Made by a program: the position numbers and the translations under genes
Part shown: piece by piece, positions 43,951 to 55,898 of the stretch
How the letters are laid out: every line of letters starts with the position of its first letter
Numbering within the stretch: the first letter of the stretch is position 1
The notes under the pieces: generated by a model
The model's database searches: none
The model's input: the letters and a program-made list of their open reading frames with translations, nothing else
What the model was told of the DNA's origin: nothing
Assembly: GCF_000218685.1 (NCBI RefSeq)
Contig: NW_006763290.1
Coordinates: 1,297,329-1,361,328, forward strand
From: Serpula lacrymans var. lacrymans S7.9
Taxonomy: Eukaryota; Basidiomycota; Agaricomycetes; Boletales; Serpulaceae
DNA: 64,000 nucleotides
Reading direction: 5' to 3'

Positions 43951-44690
43951 TCAGTTGAAGTCACTGGGGTGATGATATTGTTGCACACCACAATCACCTT
44001 GTAGTGTCTTTTCAAAGTAGTTATGGGCTTGTGCATTCAGGCATTGCAGTGTAGCTTTGCTGTAAGCCCTCCTTGTGAGCATGTTGGATGAGCTCAATAA
44101 CTTCCTGGGGGAACTGTCCACTTCATCTTGAGGTGCACCAGAATGTCTTCTTCTATCCACCTATTGTACATGGTTTTTACTCTTAGCTAGTGAACCTGGT
44201 AAACTGTATTTTATTACTAAATGCTAGCTGTTTGATACTGTGAAACTGTGACCGGGCTGGCACATTATATTGTAGAGGACTATGACTGAGTTGATCCCAG
44301 CCAATTAAGACAAGGCCTGACACTGGGAATAGTCCATGTTTATTTGGCTATAAAAAGTGAGCAATTGCCACAATCTCAGATTTGTGTACCACTTCATGCA
44401 CTCTATGTGAAAGTTTCTGTCCATGACAAAAGTCCTTAAGTGATACTGCCTGAGGGGGTCTTGCTTCCAATGAAGTGAGACATTAATACCGGGCTGAGGG
44501 TAAGCCGGGCAAAACAATGCTAGAGACCCCAGGGAAGGGTAACAGCTGGGTTGGTGTGCAAATCCATGCCAATGCATATATTTCAAATATCTCTACTGCC
44601 GGGACACCCTCATGAACTCCTGATATCTATTTCAGAGGGGGAAAATATTATGGAGGTTCCCGGGGAAGTCTTGGTCGTCACATATATGAT
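43951..44690 (-). pseudogene. KDZ transposase middle and C-terminal fragment
   Basis: Minus-strand reading gives RVSRQ-x-RYLKYMHWHG, then SLALFCPAYPQPGINVSLHW, the KDZ zinc-binding block CPACPQPGIN with the second Cys changed to Tyr, then FVMDRNFHIE, INMDYSQCQAL and VIVLYNIMCQ (family YDIxCQ). Downstream (44300-43951) it matches the 9.9-10.1 kb KDZ tail. A TAG after RVSRQ (tryptophan in the family) and frameshifts show it is dead. Confidence 0.75.
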
Positions 44691-44870
44691 AAATAATAAT
44701 AATAATACTGTCAAGTGATCAAAATATCAAGTCAGTGAACTTATGCTGTCTGTAATGTATGTTAAGTCTTTGAATCCTATGATGCATGTTTGACTTGCTG
44801 TTCTGTTGTTGAATATCCTTATAAGCCTGCCCTAAACTTGTGCACAGTATACTGAATTCAATCAGATGAT

Positions 44871-46019
44871 TCATTGAATCTTTACAAATATTAACATATA
44901 TTGTAATATAAAAGTCTGTGGTATTACATTGATAAATTGATGAGAAATAAAAAAAGAGACTCCAGAAATGGTAAAGGATAATAATATAATCTGATAATAA
45001 AACACTTTAGTAAGAAGGGTAAGTATTTGGGAATAATTTACTTGCCAGTCACGGATAAAGCCAGTCAGGATTTTGGGATACACCATATTGACAGTGTGTT
45101 TGTCATCTTAACCATGCAAAAATGACACTTTAATTCTCTCTTCTGAAGTGCAGTGAGACAATGCAACATAAAATTGTCCATGTGAAAACACTGGAACATG
45201 TAAATCCAGCCCAACCTGTGTCACTGATTGACATTGATATTTGTTGATGGTCATGGCAAAGGCAACACGGGCAGGGAAATGACAAAGTGATAGCTTGATG
45301 GGCAATTCTTCCAATGAAAGTTCCAATGTGAGACATGGAATAAAAGCTATCTTTCCTACATGTTTTCCTCCCAAGGCACGGCACTTCAATATTCTTCTCT
45401 TCATCTCTATCAAAATCATGCGTGTTCTATTATAGAGTCCGTTTAGGGGATCAATATTACAGAGGAGCATAAGTGGACATCCAGCTTTAACTTGGAGGTG
45501 CACTTCAGGAAGGCCAGATACTTGCAAGGAGTTCAAGAATTCCATAGGATAATATTCATACCCCTCTCCAACCACTTTATCAATTGACAGAGCTACAAAC
45601 TCTTCTCCAGGGAATTTTGTGAGGATTGCTGAATTAAGGTCACTAACAGCATCATTTTTTGCGGAGAGGATGATGCGGTGGAGGAAATGATGGTCATCTT
45701 GGTCTCCATTTGAAATTCTAGGATAGGTAGTGTCGCCTAATAAGTCTATGGTGTTTTCTGGCATAAGCATGTTGGTGGGGAGCTCAATAATTCCATCTCC
45801 TGCAATTTCACAACCACCACCAACGTCCAGGGGCCAATTTGATGTGGCTATGATTTTCACTACAATTGTTGAATGTTCGTATAAGTGTGAGAATTTTTCA
45901 GAGTGGCTACAATTTTCACTGCATTCACTACTACTGTACTGCTGCTCCTGTGTTGCCACAAAAACCATGTGAGCAAAAGTAAGCAAAATAAGTGACACAA
46001 TGTAGCTTGCACACAGCAT
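44871..46019 (-). pseudogene. PIF1/Helitron-type helicase, C-terminal two-thirds
   Basis: Frame 46019-45108 (303 codons). The first 60 residues are not helicase. After SNWPLDVGGG the PIF1 C-terminal domain follows: RIILSAKNDAVSDLN, YPMEFLNSLQVSGLPEVHL, GCPLMLLCNIDPLNGLYN, FPARVAFAMTINKYQCQS, VGLDLHVPVFSHGQFYVALSHCTS. The family motif INKSQGQS is changed to INKYQCQS, and Walker A is missing, so no ATPase activity is expected. This is the uninterrupted counterpart of the split copy at 13.3/24.9 kb; homology extends downstream to about 44690. Confidence 0.85.
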
Positions 46020-46229
46020 TTGGGACCACTTCCCCCTTTGTTATAGATTATGTTGCCATTGATGTTGGTGGAGTCAGTCCTTGTGGGCATGTCACCATTT
46101 GTGATTACTTCTTCCCATAATTCTCCTTCCTCATTGTCTGATGGGGCACCCAGTAAATTGTCCCGGGTACCGCTGTAGTAGGGCGGATGCGGATCCTGAG
46201 AGGAGGTGGCAAGGGTCCACCTCAAGGCA

Positions 46230-47150
46230 GCAAGGTGGACTCATGGCAGACACATGTACAATACATGGACTCACATATAGACATCAGAGGGTTTCCAGTT
46301 CTCTTAGTTCCTGTAGCTACCAGAACCAGTTAGCCGTAGAGCCCAGGTCTTCTCCAGATTATCCCTGTTCCACCGTCTCCTCATCAAGGCCAAGGCAGCT
46401 CCCTTGAAGAGCTACTACGCCCTTGAAGGCATGCTCCACATCCTATTTCCCCTATCTGACCTCTTCCCACCTACACCAGATGCTGTTACGATAACATAAT
46501 TTTCGGACCTTTCCTTCTTTTTCATTCTCCACTTTAACCTTGTACACTTTAGCTTTCACACATGGTGCCACGCAGTACTTCCCGTTTTGTTCAAACTCCT
46601 CTTTCTCACGCCGCGTTTTTTAGATACAACTCTCTCACACAGTGGAGCTGGTCATGCGGGCTAGGCCCCATGACATCATCAGCCACTAACTTTATCAACT
46701 GTACAGTACATAAGTACAAACACTCTGTATTAGTATATATACCCCAATAAATCCAGGAGACTACTCAGTGAGTCCTCCTGTTGTTAACCAACAAACTCTC
46801 TGCAGCCTAAGGGGTAACCACTCCCTCTTCACTACCTTTATAGTGTGTTCTAGTGTGCGCTAGAGTAACTAACTCTTGGTTGTCACAGATGCTCTCCCTC
46901 AGGAGATCCCCTTGTTCACTGCCTTCCAATGCCTTTAACAGGAAGGGCTTTACTTGTCTGAGTCAGGAATGTGAAATGCTGCAAGTTCCTGCCCAGATTT
47001 GACTAAACCATGGTACCCTGGCTTGGAGGGCCCAGTTACAGATTTTCTCAACTACCTGGTCCACAAAGTTAAGCAGCTTGTGGATTCATACACCCTCAAG
47101 AGGTCCAGATGGTGGACTTCTGTGTATGCCGTCCAAGCAGTTGGTGATAC
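46230..47150 (+). other. unassigned coding-like sequence split by a solo LTR
   Basis: 46380-46483 reads LIKAKAAPLKSYYALEGML and LFPLSDLFPPTPD; after the LTR and its GATGC duplication the frame resumes with ALPQEIPLFTAFQCL then a stop. Similar start to 40200. Family not recognised. Confidence 0.35.
46484..46887 (+). repeat. solo chromovirus LTR
   Basis: 404 nt, TGTTACGATAAC...TTGTCACA, with perfect target duplication GATGC (46479-46483, 46888-46892). Confidence 0.93.
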
Positions 47151-47154
47151 TGGT

Positions 47155-48215
47155 ATAACAACCAAAATTTCTATACCCTGGCACACAACAACAACAAGCA
47201 GGGAGTAGAAATAGAGGAGTGGATATATATATATACTGTTACAGGATATTTTTACATGTTGTACTGTATAGTTGCTAAGTCTGAACAAAAGGAAAGTGCC
47301 GCATGGCACAAGTGTGACTGATTGCGGCCGGTCTACACATTGTCCAGGCAGTGGATTTTACATGGCTAATATTGACCGTGGGTACTACTCTCATTCATTT
47401 TAGGAGTTCCAGCTCTCCTGTGTTAGGTTTGTTTTCCAAATTCCAGTAAGGCCCAATTCACTTTTTGGTCAAATTTCTAGACTGCCAATCTTTCAATTTT
47501 AAGTGGTCGGTATCTAACCAAACCAGGTTGCCAACCTTGTAGTCAGGGGCCTTAGAGTGTTTACACTTTGCCCTGTCTTTTATCTGCTCTGCAGTTTTGA
47601 ATAGTGCTTTGCACATTTCATCTAAGGCAGACTTTATCTTTTTGACCATAGTTCCTATAGCCTCATTTTTGCTTTTACCATATTCTACACCCATTCTTGG
47701 AAGTTATGACATTGTAAGGTTGAATGGTGCCTTGCTAGTAGCCTATAACTGTTTAATATTGTAAGAGAATGGAGAACTGGGCTATCTTTAGCCACTTGGT
47801 CCAATCTGTCTGCCTATCATTAATAAATGTACAAAGATATTGTTTCAATTTCTGGTTGGCGCGGTGATAGTTTTATTTGTGGGTATAAACACAACTTCTT
47901 TAGAGGAGCGGTCCACAACCACCATTACTAAATTGTACCCATTTGACTCAGATAGATCTGTTGTGAAACCAACCAATATATTCTGCCAGGGACCAGCTGG
48001 TATCAGATTTGGCATGAGTTTACTGGCCGGCGGTTGATGAGAGTTCTTAGCCATGACACAGCATAGACAAGATTATACATATTCTTGTATGTCTTTGACC
48101 ATGCCAGGCCACATGTAGTTTCTGGAGATCAACTCCATTGTTCATTGCCACCCAGGGTGCCTGACTACTGGTGTTTTATAATGTCTATCTATTGCCTTGA
48201 TCCTCATGGACTCAG
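47155..48215 (-). pseudogene. pol: chromovirus 3' end: integrase with internal deletion plus LTR piece
   Basis: Minus strand. 48215-47845 covers the HHCC finger to VFIPTNKTITA; the frame then jumps to LKQYL, deleting the segment that carries the second Asp and the Glu of the DDE triad. 47694-47326 continues with KSKNEAIGTMVKK, NLVWLDTDHLKLKDWQSR to the GPY region. 47155-47325 is a degenerate, truncated 3' LTR (TATA repeat atatatatata retained). Confidence 0.85.
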
Positions 48216-48420
48216 CACATAGTATAGTAATAACCATCCATCTTAGACGGGGCATTATTACCTGATAATATTACTATATAGATGGGGCCAGCAGAGTACG
48301 GCAGAGTGTACCAGCTGGGCCACCTTAGACATGATATTATTGTGCAGATTCTCAACAACCCGGCTGGGTGAGAGGCTGCCCATCTTACACAACCCGGCTT
48401 GGTCACAGGATGATGGGTGG
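48216..48420. repeat. dispersed repeat, second copy of 3172-3446
   Basis: Begins atagtatagtaataa, contains aacccggctgggtgagag, and adjoins the gypsy fragment. The last third differs from the first copy. Confidence 0.6.
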
Positions 48421-50084
48421 CAAAGTGTGGCCTGAGTTTTATACAAAGAAAATACAAGACACTGAGACATACTTGCACACTGCACAACAAGCGCACATTT
48501 TATCACTCAAGTCTCTAAGACGAGTGACATAAGCCCATGTTCCCGCTTTCATCACCAGAATGTTGCCTTTCCAATGGAATTTTGGTGCAACAGATCTGAG
48601 AGCTATGCATCAATCACCCAGGTATAGAAGATAATGAATGGATGGGTGACCCCAAGGTCATCCAAAATCATGACAGTGCGGCTATTGATTGTGTGCTATG
48701 TTTTTCCATTGACAGTGGTGGGCAAGCCTTTAGAAGGCTATGTCATAAAGTTTGTAATTATTATTGCATTATAAAGCTCAGATATACCTTGATAAAATAT
48801 TTCCATTTTTAGTGATGAAATCTGACCTTTGGATCTACAATGATATGACACTGGAACTTACTGCTCTAAGTGGCTTCATTGGATGAAAATAGTGAATGTA
48901 TATTATGTATATTATAGTGGTACTTCACCTATTCTATTTATTTGCCAATAGCAGAACCAGCCTCCTGTGAAAATGGTTAAAGCACTGAGTTTCCTAATAT
49001 AGTAGTGTTTGTTTGGCAATAGCTCCACAGGATATGGAAGTGGACCAAGGTTTCCAGTGTGTCAAACACTTCAAAGTACAACACAGCCATATATTATATT
49101 CAAGTTGTTAACTGACACAAATCTAGCATCAATCTTATAAGCAATCTCTTAAAGAAGTTCACATACCTTTGGCTCTCACCTACCCTGTGAACTTGACTAA
49201 AAGCTTCTTTGTCACAGCATCTCACTTATCCCAACTGGCCTCTGAGCTCATTACACTACCACCACATAATATCCACCCTCCTCTTTCTGAACTTTGCTAC
49301 ATCTACCCTCCTTGCTGGTGATGTGTAGTTTTCAACCAAAACAGGTCATGCTTTTCTCCTGCGCCCTCTCAAAGCACTTTTGCTTAGTATTCATCCCTGT
49401 GGCATTCTCTCAGAAATCAGATGGGGAGGATGGAAACTTGTTGGACTTCCTGCAGTCCTAAAAGCTACACCTGCATTGCTGAAGCATGAACCAAAGCTTT
49501 CTAACTTGAAGAAGCAAGGGAAAATAAGCGACATAGATGGGGTTTGGAGAGGGTGTATAAAGAAATGGGTTGTCCGCAGATTAGAAACATGGGAGAGTGA
49601 AGAGTAGTGGGTAGATGATTTGAGTGATCTACTCGAGCTATGCGGGTTTGTGGACTGTCTGCCTTGACTCTTAGCCAGGATTTCCAATTCTTTGCTTGAT
49701 ACACCTAAACCAAAAGCAAACTATGAGTCTATCTATGCAAATACAGCATGAGTAGTTGGTTTATGCATGCAGACAATAGCATTGTGCAATCCTCCACAGT
49801 GGATCAATATAGTGGATCTTGGGGGATGGACAGATAAGGTTATCAAAAACTGGAGTTGGTCAAAAAATGCACTCTACAGTAAGCAAGGTACTTTATTTTT
49901 TCTCTCATATTGCTTTGTGTACTGATAACTAACTTACAGTCTAACAACAAACCAGCATTCTCATTCCCAGGAATTCACACGCCCCTCAAAACAACCCTCA
50001 AGTACCACTTCTGGTTGGCTCCACAGAGACCATCAGCGTAGTGAAATCATCAAGGCAATTTCATTTATACCAATTACCACATCC
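48421..50084. other. no gene seen
   Basis: 1.66 kb without recognisable coding or repeats; overlapping short frames at 49380-49700 lie on both strands and are not convincing. The target duplication CATCC of the next element is at 50080-50084. Confidence 0.4.
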
Positions 50085-50487
50085 TGTTACGATGACACAT
50101 TTTTCGGACCTTTAAATTTCATTCTCCTCTTCAACTTTCTTTTGTAGTTTTCACACCCTGTGCCATGCAGCACTTTCCATTATTGTTCAAACTCCACTTC
50201 TCACGCTGCACTGCCTTTTCTATTTTTAGATCCAAGTTTCTCACACAGTAGAGCTGATCACATGGCTGTGCCCCATGACATCATCAGCCACTACCTCCAT
50301 CAACTGTACAGTACATATGTACAAACAAAGTGTAGTAGTATATATACCCCAAGGAGACTCCTCAGCGAGTCCTCCTATTGTTTACCCACAACCAACTCGG
50401 TCCTATCCTAAGGGTAACCACTCCCCTCACTACTTTACAGCTTTGTCTGAGTTGCGCGCCAGAGTATACAAACTCTTGGTTATTACA
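50085..50487 (+). repeat. chromovirus 5' LTR
   Basis: 403 nt, TGTTACGATGAC...TTATTACA. Contains tagtatatataccccaagga (TATA). The agatca segment between TATA and hairpin is 9-10 nt shorter than in the 3' LTR. Confidence 0.93.
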
Positions 50488-50998
50488 TTAGGACTCGCTC
50501 TTACTACTCTCTCGCACTTTGTGCAAACCTGGTCCCCAGGGTTAACGGGTTATTGTTTGGGAATATCCCGTCTAGCAGAAGGGTGCACTCCTAGCAACGG
50601 CCCCGTAGTGCTCTGGGAGAAGAGACAATTATCTATACACGGCCCCCAGTGTGAAGGGGAGTACTTAGCTCAGCAGTTGGTGTGGAACCACTGTTGATTA
50701 GAATTTACATACAAATCTTCTCTTTCTCTTTTATCTGACCAGGCCGGCACTTGCCTCCACCAGTCTGGAGAAGGGTTGACAGCTTGACAAGCGGACCACC
50801 CCCTGGCAACCGTTTGGACTAGGGTTTATTATGTTTACCTTTTTATATACTTTTCAAATACTATAGTGTGGGTAGTCGGAGATTGAGATCCGATACTCAG
50901 CTGGGAAGAGGTAGATCCACAGATAGCAAGCGGGGACCCCCAGTTACCTTTTTTTTACATTACAAAGAAAACAAGTTGACATATTGTCATAACCCAGT

Positions 50999-51889
50999 AT
51001 GAACAGTCTGCTGCACAACATGCGTGCACAGATTCAAGCATTGACAAATCAGCTTGACAAAATTCAGGCTGCCCCAGCAGCAGAAACTACGGTTGAGTGA
51101 AAGTTCAACAAGAAAGTCGAGATTGTCGCTGACCCCGGCGCTTTTGAAGGAGATATGGCTCGATTTGCCAAATGGTGGATCAAGCTCCAGATTTGGATCA
51201 AGGCAAATTGGGACACATTTGCTGATGATTTTGAGATAGCAACAGCAGTGCTATCGCATCTAAAAGGACCTGTGGCGGGTTTATATGCCCAAGTAAGACT
51301 GCAGGAGTGCTACATGGCGGGAGCGTGGCCCACCTGGGATGATCTCAAGGTGGAGATCAAGAAATATTTCAAACCGCAAGCTGAGCGTGACTGGGCGCGT
51401 CAGCAAACTCATTCCTTCAAGCAAGGAAGCATGAGGACGGATGATTATGTCACCTGGTTCCTGGCTCTCTCTATCCAAGGAGGGCTTGGAAATGAACATG
51501 TAGTAGATCTGCTAGAACACAATGTGAACCCCCACATTGCAGAACAACTCTAACGACTCTATCTGCAGGATATGAGAAGTGGTAACCTCTCTCAAGCAGC
51601 AGAGGAGGTTCGCCAAGTTGGTAGAGCCCTGGAGCTCTATGTAATGCATCAAGGTGGCAGGCCCACCACCAAAAACAACCAATTCCAGAGGCGCCCTGGG
51701 TTATCAAACCACCATAATCACTCTCACGGGTTCAAGCTGTTCGGGCTGCAGCCAGGACAGGTTGCTCCTATGGATATTGGCGCGGTCCAAGGGGGACAGA
51801 TGCACAGATTCAAGGGCAACTGTTACAACTGTGGCCAAGAGGGCTACATGTCCCGAGATTGCAGAAATGGGGTGCAGGCCACCCAATAA
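50999..51889 (+). pseudogene. gag: chromovirus Gag
   Basis: Single frame from ATG 50999 with TGA at 51098 (Trp position) and TAA at 51551 (probable Gln). Short coiled N-terminus (IQALTNQLDKIQ), capsid motif FEGDMARFAKWWIKLQIW, PTWDDLKVEIKKYF, and a zinc knuckle CYNCGQEGYMSRDC in which the His is replaced by Tyr. Confidence 0.9.
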
Positions 51890-52213
51890 AAAAATAATCA
51901 AGGGCACCAGGTGCACCAATTAGAAACAGAAAAGTTGGACAATCAGCTCAATACTCTGGCCGATTGTTTGTACAACAAAATCCGGGCTTTCTTCTATAAC
52001 CAGTAGGTCAACAAAATAAAAGCTCAGGGAAAAGAGTTCAAAGCTTAGGTTGCTTGGGTGCCTTTGCTCCTTGAAACAATGAAGTAAACCACAACAAAGT
52101 GGCCCCTGCTCCGGGGTGTTGCACGAGCAATAAAGGAAAGACAGGGGTGGCTCCCCAATTTGTAAATAGATTTTTAAATTTATTATCAGAAACATGTACC
52201 TGTATGAAGGATT
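51890..52213 (+). other. decayed Gag-protease linker
   Basis: Same frame as gag and protease but with several stops. No recognisable domain. Confidence 0.5.
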
Positions 52214-52684
52214 GTGATTGTAAATATTTATGATACTACTGCTGCACCAGCGTCTCCCTTGGAGTGTAGCCTCGGCGAGACAACTACTAGGGTGCTTAAT
52301 TCTGGTAAAAATAAAAATAAAAATATAGAAAAACGTAAAATAGAAAAACAAGTTTCTCTTAACATTTCTTCTTCATCGAAGCCACTTCCCACAGAAATCC
52401 CAAGGTGTGTGTTGCTGCGCACATATTTATTCCAAAAGGAGATCTGTTTGGACGTTAGTGTGGAAAACCTTGCCCGGGGCATAATACACCCACCCAGCAC
52501 ACTGCTTGATTCAGGCGCTAATGGAATCTTCATAGATCAGGTCTGTGCAGAGCAAATTGGACTCCCCCTTGTAAAATCAGATGTATCAATTCCTGTCTAT
52601 AACATTGACGGTACACTTAATGCGGGTGGCTGCATTACACACAAATGTTCTTTTGTTGTTGAGTACCAAGGACACAGAAAATGA
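52214..52684 (+). pseudogene. pol: chromovirus protease
   Basis: Motif LLDSGANGIFID (aspartic protease) and YNIDGTLNAGG. The frame ends at TGA 52682-52684; the paralogue at 18084-18086 has CGA at the same codon. Confidence 0.88.
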
Positions 52685-54180
52685 GTCACCGCCAAAGCTA
52701 CCCAACCAGGGAAGATCAATTTAATCTTAGGCTGGACCTGGCTATTTAAACACAATTCTGAAATCAACTGGCAGACAGGTTGGCAAATTGTCACATTGCC
52801 TTCAGGAGTGTGATGACTTGGGTAAGCCGAGTCATGTCCGTCAAACTGAGCCGGATGAAAGGATAAACGCTGGTCACGTTTATGCCAAGCTCCAATCTTT
52901 AGATAAGATTGACAATGACAATGACGAGGTAAAACCTGAGGAAGAGATTAAGAGGCTGGAAAGTCTTTTCAAAACACAAATCAGAGCGCTTCCCAGAGGC
53001 TAAGTCTTGGGACCATGCTATAGATTTGAAGGACACCTTCAAACCTAGAAAGGGACATATGATTCCCCTCTCTGCTCCAGAAAGAGATGAGGTCTCAAGT
53101 TTCATAGATGAACAGCTTAGGAAAGGTTACATCAGACCCTCCAAAAGCCCTATGACATCCCCGGTGTTCTTCATTTCTAATAAGGATGGTAAGAAGCGCA
53201 TGATTATGGACTATCATTACTTAAATGAGTACATGGTTAAAAATGTGTATGCACTGCTTTTGATCAGTCAGCTAGTAGACAAATTGGCTGGCACCAAGAT
53301 TTTGACAAAAATGGACCTCAGATGGGGGTACAATAATGTACAAATCAGAGAAGAAGATACTTGGAAGGCCGCGTTCACGTGCCACCGAGGATCCTTTGAA
53401 CCCCTTGCCATGTTCTTTGGGTTGACTAATTTACCGGCAACCTTCCACAGCATGATGAACAAGATCTTTGCGGATATAGAGGACTGTGTTGTCGTTTACA
53501 TTGACAATTTATTGATATTTACAAAGTCGGACAATGAGGCTGAACATGACAGGATTGTGCAAGAAGTCCCTCTACGCTTATAGAAACAGGACCTATTCGT
53601 CAAACCCAAAAATTGTAACTTTAAAGTGAAGGAAGTAGACTTCCTTGGTATGATAATTAGCCAGAATAGAATCAGGATGGATCCTGAGAAAGTTCAAGCT
53701 ATAATGGATTGGCCTGAACCTACTTGCATCAAAGGAGTTAGGGCCTTCCTTGGCTTAGGCAAATTCTACCAAAGTTTTGTTGAGAACTTTGCGAAAATAA
53801 CAAGACCATTGGACAATCTCACTAAAAAGGACATTGTCTGGCACTGGGGTGCCAAGGAACAAGAAGCTTTTGATAAGCTTAAACAGGCATTTACAACAGC
53901 ACCCATATTAGCATTTCCTGAACTAGACAAAGAGTTCCGGCTAAAAATTGACTCTTCTGACTTTGCTACTGTGGCTGTTCTGTCAATTAAATGCCCTGAT
54001 GGTCTTTGGAGGCCTTGTGCCTATTTATTGCATAGTTTGTCACCCACGGAGCGCAACTATCAAATTTAGAATAAGGAGATACTAGCCATCATTAGAGCTT
54101 TAGAGCACTGGCAGCACTATTTAGAAGGTGCTAGACACCAATTTGAAATTTGGACTGTTCATAAAAATCTGTAGTATTTT
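52685..54180 (+). pseudogene. pol: chromovirus RT and RNase H
   Basis: 52685-53025 is the protease-RT connector with stops. RT 53026-53583: KDGKKRMIMDYHYLNEY, MDLRWGYNNV, FFGLTNLPATF, active site YIDN (second Asp is Asn). A TAG and frameshift near 53581 precede FLGMIISQNRIRMDPEK; RNase H has KIDSSDFATVAVLS and NYQI before a TAG. Catalysis is doubtful because of YIDN. Confidence 0.9.
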
Positions 54181-55898
54181 ATGATGGCCTGAGACTTAAA
54201 CCGGAGACACGCCCGCTATGCGGTGTACCTATCTAAGTTTAATTATAAACTAATTCATAAGTCTGGCGCTTTAATGGGGAAAGCGGAGGCTTTGTCCAGA
54301 AGAGAGGATCATGCCAACGGCATAGAAGATGACAACAAATGTGTCACCCTGATAGACCAATTAAGGGTTGCCAATGTTAGAATCGGGCAGGATTCTGATC
54401 TTCTGGAAGTCTTCAAGAAAGACATCTCCTCAGAAGAGAAAACGCGCCTTGATGGCAATGAGAACTATTTATGGAAAGACGGGCTCATCCATTTTAAAAA
54501 CAAAATCCATGTGCCTGAGACTGCAAGGATCAAGGCAATAGATAGACATCACAACACTCCAGTGGCTGGGCACCTGGGTGGCAACAAACCATGGAGTTGA
54601 TCTCCAGAAATTGCATGTGGCCTGGCATGGTAAAAAACATACAGGAATACATAAAATCCTGTCTGAGATGTGCTATGGCAAAGAACTCACATCAACCACC
54701 GGCTGGAAAACTTATGCCAAATCTGATACCAGCTGGTCCCTGGCAGGATATATTAGTTGACTTTACGATGGATCTGCCCGAATCAAATGGGTATAATTCA
54801 GTAATGGTGGTAGTAGATTGCTTCTCCATAGAGGTGGTATTCATTCCCACCAATAAAACAATTACAGCTGCTGGTACGGCAGATTTATTTAAAGATTTTG
54901 TATGGTCTATCCACGGATTACCAGAAACGGTTATATCCAATAGGGGTCCCCAATTTGCTAGCAAATTTACAAAAGAATTATGCCGGATGCCGGGCATCAA
55001 ACCTAAATTATCAACAGTATTCTATCTGCAGACTGATGGACAAATAGGGGGGCTCAATCAAGTATTGAAGCAATACCTCCGCATATTTATTAACAACAGG
55101 CATGGACCAGTGGCTAAAGATAGCCCAGTTCTCATATAATATCAAACAGCTGTTGGCTACAGGAAAAGCACCATTCAAGGTCACAAGATCATACCTCCCC
55201 AGAATGGGTGTTGAGCCTGGTAAAAGCAGGAACGAGGCTGCAGGGAACATGGCTAAGGACTTGAAATCTGTCTTAGACAAAACGTGCAAGGCGCTATTTC
55301 AAATTGCAGAGCAGATGAAAGACAGGGCAGAGCGTAGATGCTCCAAGGCCCCTGATTACAAGGTCAGCGGCCTGGTCTGCTTAGATACCGACCACTTAAA
55401 ATTGAAAGATCGGCAGTCTAGAAAACTGACCAAAAAGTGGATTGGTCCTTATCGGATTAAGGAAGTTAAACCCAATGCAGTGGAGCTGGAACTCCCAAAA
55501 CGAATGAGGGTAGTACCCACAGTCAACATTAGCCATGTAAAGCCCTATAAAGGGCCGCTGCCAGGACAGCGTGTAGACTGGCCCGGACTGGTGGTAGTCA
55601 CCCAGGAAGGTGAAGAACAATTTGAAGTCAAACGGGTGGTGGATGCACACTTGAAGCGTGGAAAGTTAGAGTTTCTAGTCCTATGGAAGGGCTATGGAGA
55701 CGGAGACAGAACATAGGAACCAGAAGCCCATCTGGACAATTCCCGTGACACTGTTTGCGAATTTTGTTCTAAGAATCCCTCGGCTCCTAGGAAGCTTAGA
55801 GGCATGAATTTGAACCTTTTTAATTCCCTTTTTCAACCTATGCCCGGAAATTTAACTACTACCTCTACTATTTGGTCTCGCCTGGAAGTCAAGCCTTA
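54181..55898 (+). pseudogene. pol: chromovirus integrase with chromodomain
   Basis: HHCC finger spread over a frameshift near 54575 (DRHHNTPVAGH; CLRCAMAKNSH). Core: LVDFTMDLPES, ISNRGPQFAS (SDRG changed to SNRG), GQIGGLNQ where the Glu-containing GQTERLNQ is expected, so two of three catalytic residues are lost. GPY region KKWIGPYRIKEVKPNAVE, then chromodomain FLVLWKGYGDGDRT with TAG replacing the Trp of MWEPE. TGA 54190-54192 corresponds to CGA in the 18-kb copy. Confidence 0.9.

Noticed and set aside
44690..46019. Complete Helitron with 5'-TC and 3'-CTRR ends
   Set aside because: No Rep domain, no Walker A, no convincing terminal hairpin near 44690; only a helicase relic is supported.
49380..49704. 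Protein-coding gene
   Set aside because: Three overlapping short frames on both strands, no splice signals or recognisable motifs.
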